64,000 bases of DNA from Eurosta solidaginis (taxonomy: Eukaryota > Arthropoda > Insecta > Diptera > Tephritidae), in contig NC_090321.1 of NCBI RefSeq assembly GCF_040869045.1, positions 181,383,596 to 181,447,595 of the forward strand, read 5' to 3'. Position 1 is the stretch's first letter. The number at the start of each line of letters is the position of its first letter. Both the position numbers and the translations under genes were made by a program. Shown here in pieces: positions 61,963 through 64,000 of the stretch. Below the pieces are notes generated by a model. That model was not told the DNA's origin, ran no database searches, and saw nothing but the letters and a program-made list of their open reading frames with translations.

Positions 61963-62520
61963 CGGGAGTCCAAGGAAACTAAGGAAACTTGCTGTTTCAA
62001 CAGGGGTGAACCATAATGTGAGGGGTGTTAGAGCCGTTGATTCCATATTACAATTAAAGAGATGGTTGGTGTCATGTGGGGACAAATTGCAAGCAGGGCA
62101 TACATTTAGTATGTCGGAGTTGATTCTGGATAGGTAAGAGTTTAACCTGTTACAGTATCCAGATCGCAGTTGAGCTAGAGTGACTCGCGTTTCCCTGGGG
62201 AGTGCGCGTTCCTCTTCCGCAAGTTTTGGGTACTGTTCTTTGAGTACGGGATTCACCGGGCAATTCCCGGCATAAAGGTTCGACGCTTGTTTGTGGAGTT
62301 CACTGAGGAACTGCTTGTGTTTTTTTGCTTCATACGGCTGAGTTCTCAGGTGCCGTATTTCCTCATAATACTTACGGAGACGACTCCTTAAGCCCCTGGG
62401 CGGTGTTGGCTCATCAATCAGATGTCTGTTGGGATGCCCAGGTTTCTGGGTATTCAACAGGAACTGTTTGGCTAGCATCTCATTTCTCTCCCTATTGTAG
62501 AGTATTCTTGCCTCATAAAT
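61963..62520 (-). pseudogene. LINE-B8 ORF2 C-terminus (continues 63757-64000)
   Basis: Reads EARILYNRERNEMLAKQFLL, RHLRTQPYEAKKH, LAQLRSGYCNRLNSYLSRIN and CPACNLSPHDTNHLFNC. Its upstream part resumes at 63757 (CATATGGTCACCAAGCC equivalent) after the LINE-A3 insertion, and is cut by the window end at 64000. A short tandem duplication GGAAACTAAGGAAAC is present near 61972. Confidence 0.85.
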
Positions 62521-63756
62521 AATACTAAAATTGAAAAAGTGCAGAGGATTAAATATCTCGGCATTCAAATAGATTGCAAACTAAAATTTTACGGCCATGT
62601 TGATTATATAACAGGTAAAATAGCTAAAAAAAATATATTTCATTCAAAGAACCTGTAAAAACTTGAGTAGTTATTATAAAGCAAAAGTATATAGGTCCAT
62701 AATTGAGCCATACTTCATATATTGTTCTACTATTTTCTTTATCTTGAAGGATTCGCAAATCGATAAACTACAAAAAATGCAGAATAAAGCTATGCGCTTT
62801 ATATTAGGTAAACGTTTTGATACCCCCATTAACCCCCCCAGCGGGTCAGGCGATCAGAATATACCCGCGGTATGTGTGCCTGTCGTAAGAGGTGACTAAA
62901 ATACCAGATTCAAGGGGCTGTGTAGCGCAACCCTTCAGGTTGCCAGCGCAATATATAGCTTCTCCAAACCCAATTGTCAACCTCACCTATCCGCGGCGAA
63001 TCCTGTTTCACTAACAGACGAGGCTCTGGCGACCCCAAGCTCCTCATGGAACTTGGGGTGGGGAGGGAGGGAATGGCCTGAAGGTTTAATGTGGCCACAT
63101 AAATCGTTCCCGAGATGGTCGGGCTAGCACCTTAATGGTGCTATGGTACCGGATCTGTATCCCAAAGCCTTCGGGGAGTAACCTTATCGCTACAACAACA
63201 ACAACAACATACCCCCCATTAAAGATATGCTACAAAATTTGAATTGGATGAGCGTAAAACAGCAAATATTTTTCTACAGTATGAAGTTTATATACAACAT
63301 AAAAACCGGAAATACATATGTCTGATTATCTAAAAACAAGTATTAAATTTAACTACGAGGTTCATGACAGAAATACGAGGCAGAGAAATGATTTTAAATT
63401 ACCTAATTACAAAACGGAATCTGAAAAAAATAGTCTTTTTTACAAAGGGTTAAAATGCTTCAACGAATTACCTGCAAATATTAAGAATTGTGATAATAAC
63501 TTATTTAAGAAAAGATTATATGATCACGCGAAATCGATGAATATAAAATAAATATTAGGATTCGAATGAATTTGTGTTACATGTGTCAAATTCAAATACA
63601 TGTTTCAAATTCAAATTCATGTTTCAAATTCAGATACTAATTTAAGTTCAATTTCGTACATAGTACATATTGTTAATTAATGCAATAATGCTTTTAGGTG
63701 TTAATTCAGGCTCTAAGAGTCGTAATAAATAAATAAATATATATATATAATATATT
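62521..63756 (+). mobile_element. LINE-A3, 5' truncated, inserted in LINE-B8 and holding S7
   Basis: Translation begins at RT C-terminus IEKVQRIKYLGIQIDCKLKF, continues VYRSIIEPYFIYCSTIFFIL up to FDTPIN, is interrupted by S7, and resumes with DMLQNLNWMSVKQQIFFYSM, then GLKCFNELPANIKNCDNNLF and a stop at 63551. The 3' UTR ends in AATAAATAAATAAAT followed by an (AT)n run at 63727-63756. Confidence 0.85.
62833..63208 (+). repeat. S copy S7, inserted in LINE-A3
   Basis: CCCCCAGCGGGTCAGG to CTTATCGCTACAACAAC, with a short deletion near GGTACCGGATCTGTATCCC. Flanked by ATACCCCCATTAA / ATACCCCCCATTAA (62820-62832, 63209-63222). Confidence 0.9.
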
Positions 63757-64000
63757 ATGTAGATGGTGTTCTGGGGACATAAGGAGACAACCCGTGGCGG
63801 TTCTGAGAGCAGTATTTTGGCAGGCCTGTAGCTTCTTCCAGTGGCTAGTTTTTAGGCTTGGTGACCATATAGGGGACGCGTAGCATGCAATCGGCTGGCC
63901 AATTGCTTTGTAAGTGGTTATGAGCGTTTCTTTGTATTTTCCCCAAGTACTGCCAGCAAGAGATTTGAGGATTTTATTACGGCTCTGGATTTTCGGTACA
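63757..64000 (-). pseudogene. LINE-B8 RT segment, cut by the window end
   Basis: Reverse of the LINE-B block encoding KIQSRNKILKSLAGSTWG to LQACQNTALRTATGC. It joins the piece ending at 62520 across LINE-A3. Confidence 0.85.

Overview
The window is about 64 kb of AT-rich nuclear DNA from a higher fly. A tephritid fruit fly is my best guess, because the CAA-tailed LINE and SINE-like repeats, the tRNA-headed SINE and the hAT and gypsy types resemble repeats I recall from tephritid genomes; the species cannot be named from sequence alone. Short 60-80 bp introns with GTAAGT-type donors fit a dipteran. I see one convincing host gene (27.4-28.9 kb), a Myb/SANT-like DNA-binding protein in three exons. 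Most of the rest is a layered nest of transposable elements.

Family names used here. LINE-A: CR1/Daphne-like LINEs with a (TAAA)n tail, ORF1 with PHD and CCHC fingers, and an endonuclease-RT ORF2. LINE-B: GC-richer LINEs with a (CAA)n tail, ORF1 with PHD-type fingers and a 2A-like peptide, and an Ingi/Vingi- or jockey-like ORF2. LINE-E and LINE-H: LINEs with an RNase H domain. S: a roughly 415-bp SINE-like retroposon with the same CTACAACAAC tail as LINE-B.

Layout. 0-5 kb: S and LINE-E pieces, then LINE-A1 with a tiny twin-primed LINE-B insert. 5-8.1 kb: LINE-H broken by LINE-B3, which itself holds a LINE-A4 piece and an S copy. 8.1-10.7 kb: LINE-B4 with a long open RT frame, inside an S fragment. 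11-20 kb: a PIF/Harbinger-type non-autonomous element with a MADF fragment, remnants of a ZMYM-type hAT transposase, S copies, and a large inverted repeat. 20-21.2 kb: MITE-like palindromes. 21.3-26.7 kb: gypsy element C (minus) with matching LTRs. 27.4-28.9 kb: host gene. 29.3-38 kb: LINE-A2 inside an S copy next to LINE-B5, then LINE-B6 and LINE-B7. 39.2-42.6 kb: an inverted-array (foldback-like) element with a Tc1-like transposase piece, LINE-E1 and a perfect MITE. 42.7-51.2 kb: a BED-type hAT element with an 8-bp target duplication, holding gypsy element D (1386-residue open frame) and a tRNA-headed SINE. 53.3-61 kb: LINE-B2 with the near full-length LINE-B1 nested in it. 61.5-64 kb: S, LINE-B8, LINE-A3 and another S.

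How the parts relate. The LINEs supply reverse transcriptase. S shares the LINE-B 3' terminus and also a hairpin module found in the LINE-B 5' leader, so it is probably a non-autonomous partner of LINE-B. The order of insertion can be read from target duplications at many junctions. The most interesting observations are the 2A-like peptide of LINE-B, the covarying hairpin shared by S and LINE-B, the twin-priming fossil at 1.4-1.6 kb, and two gypsy copies with nearly identical LTRs but damaged catalytic or coding features.
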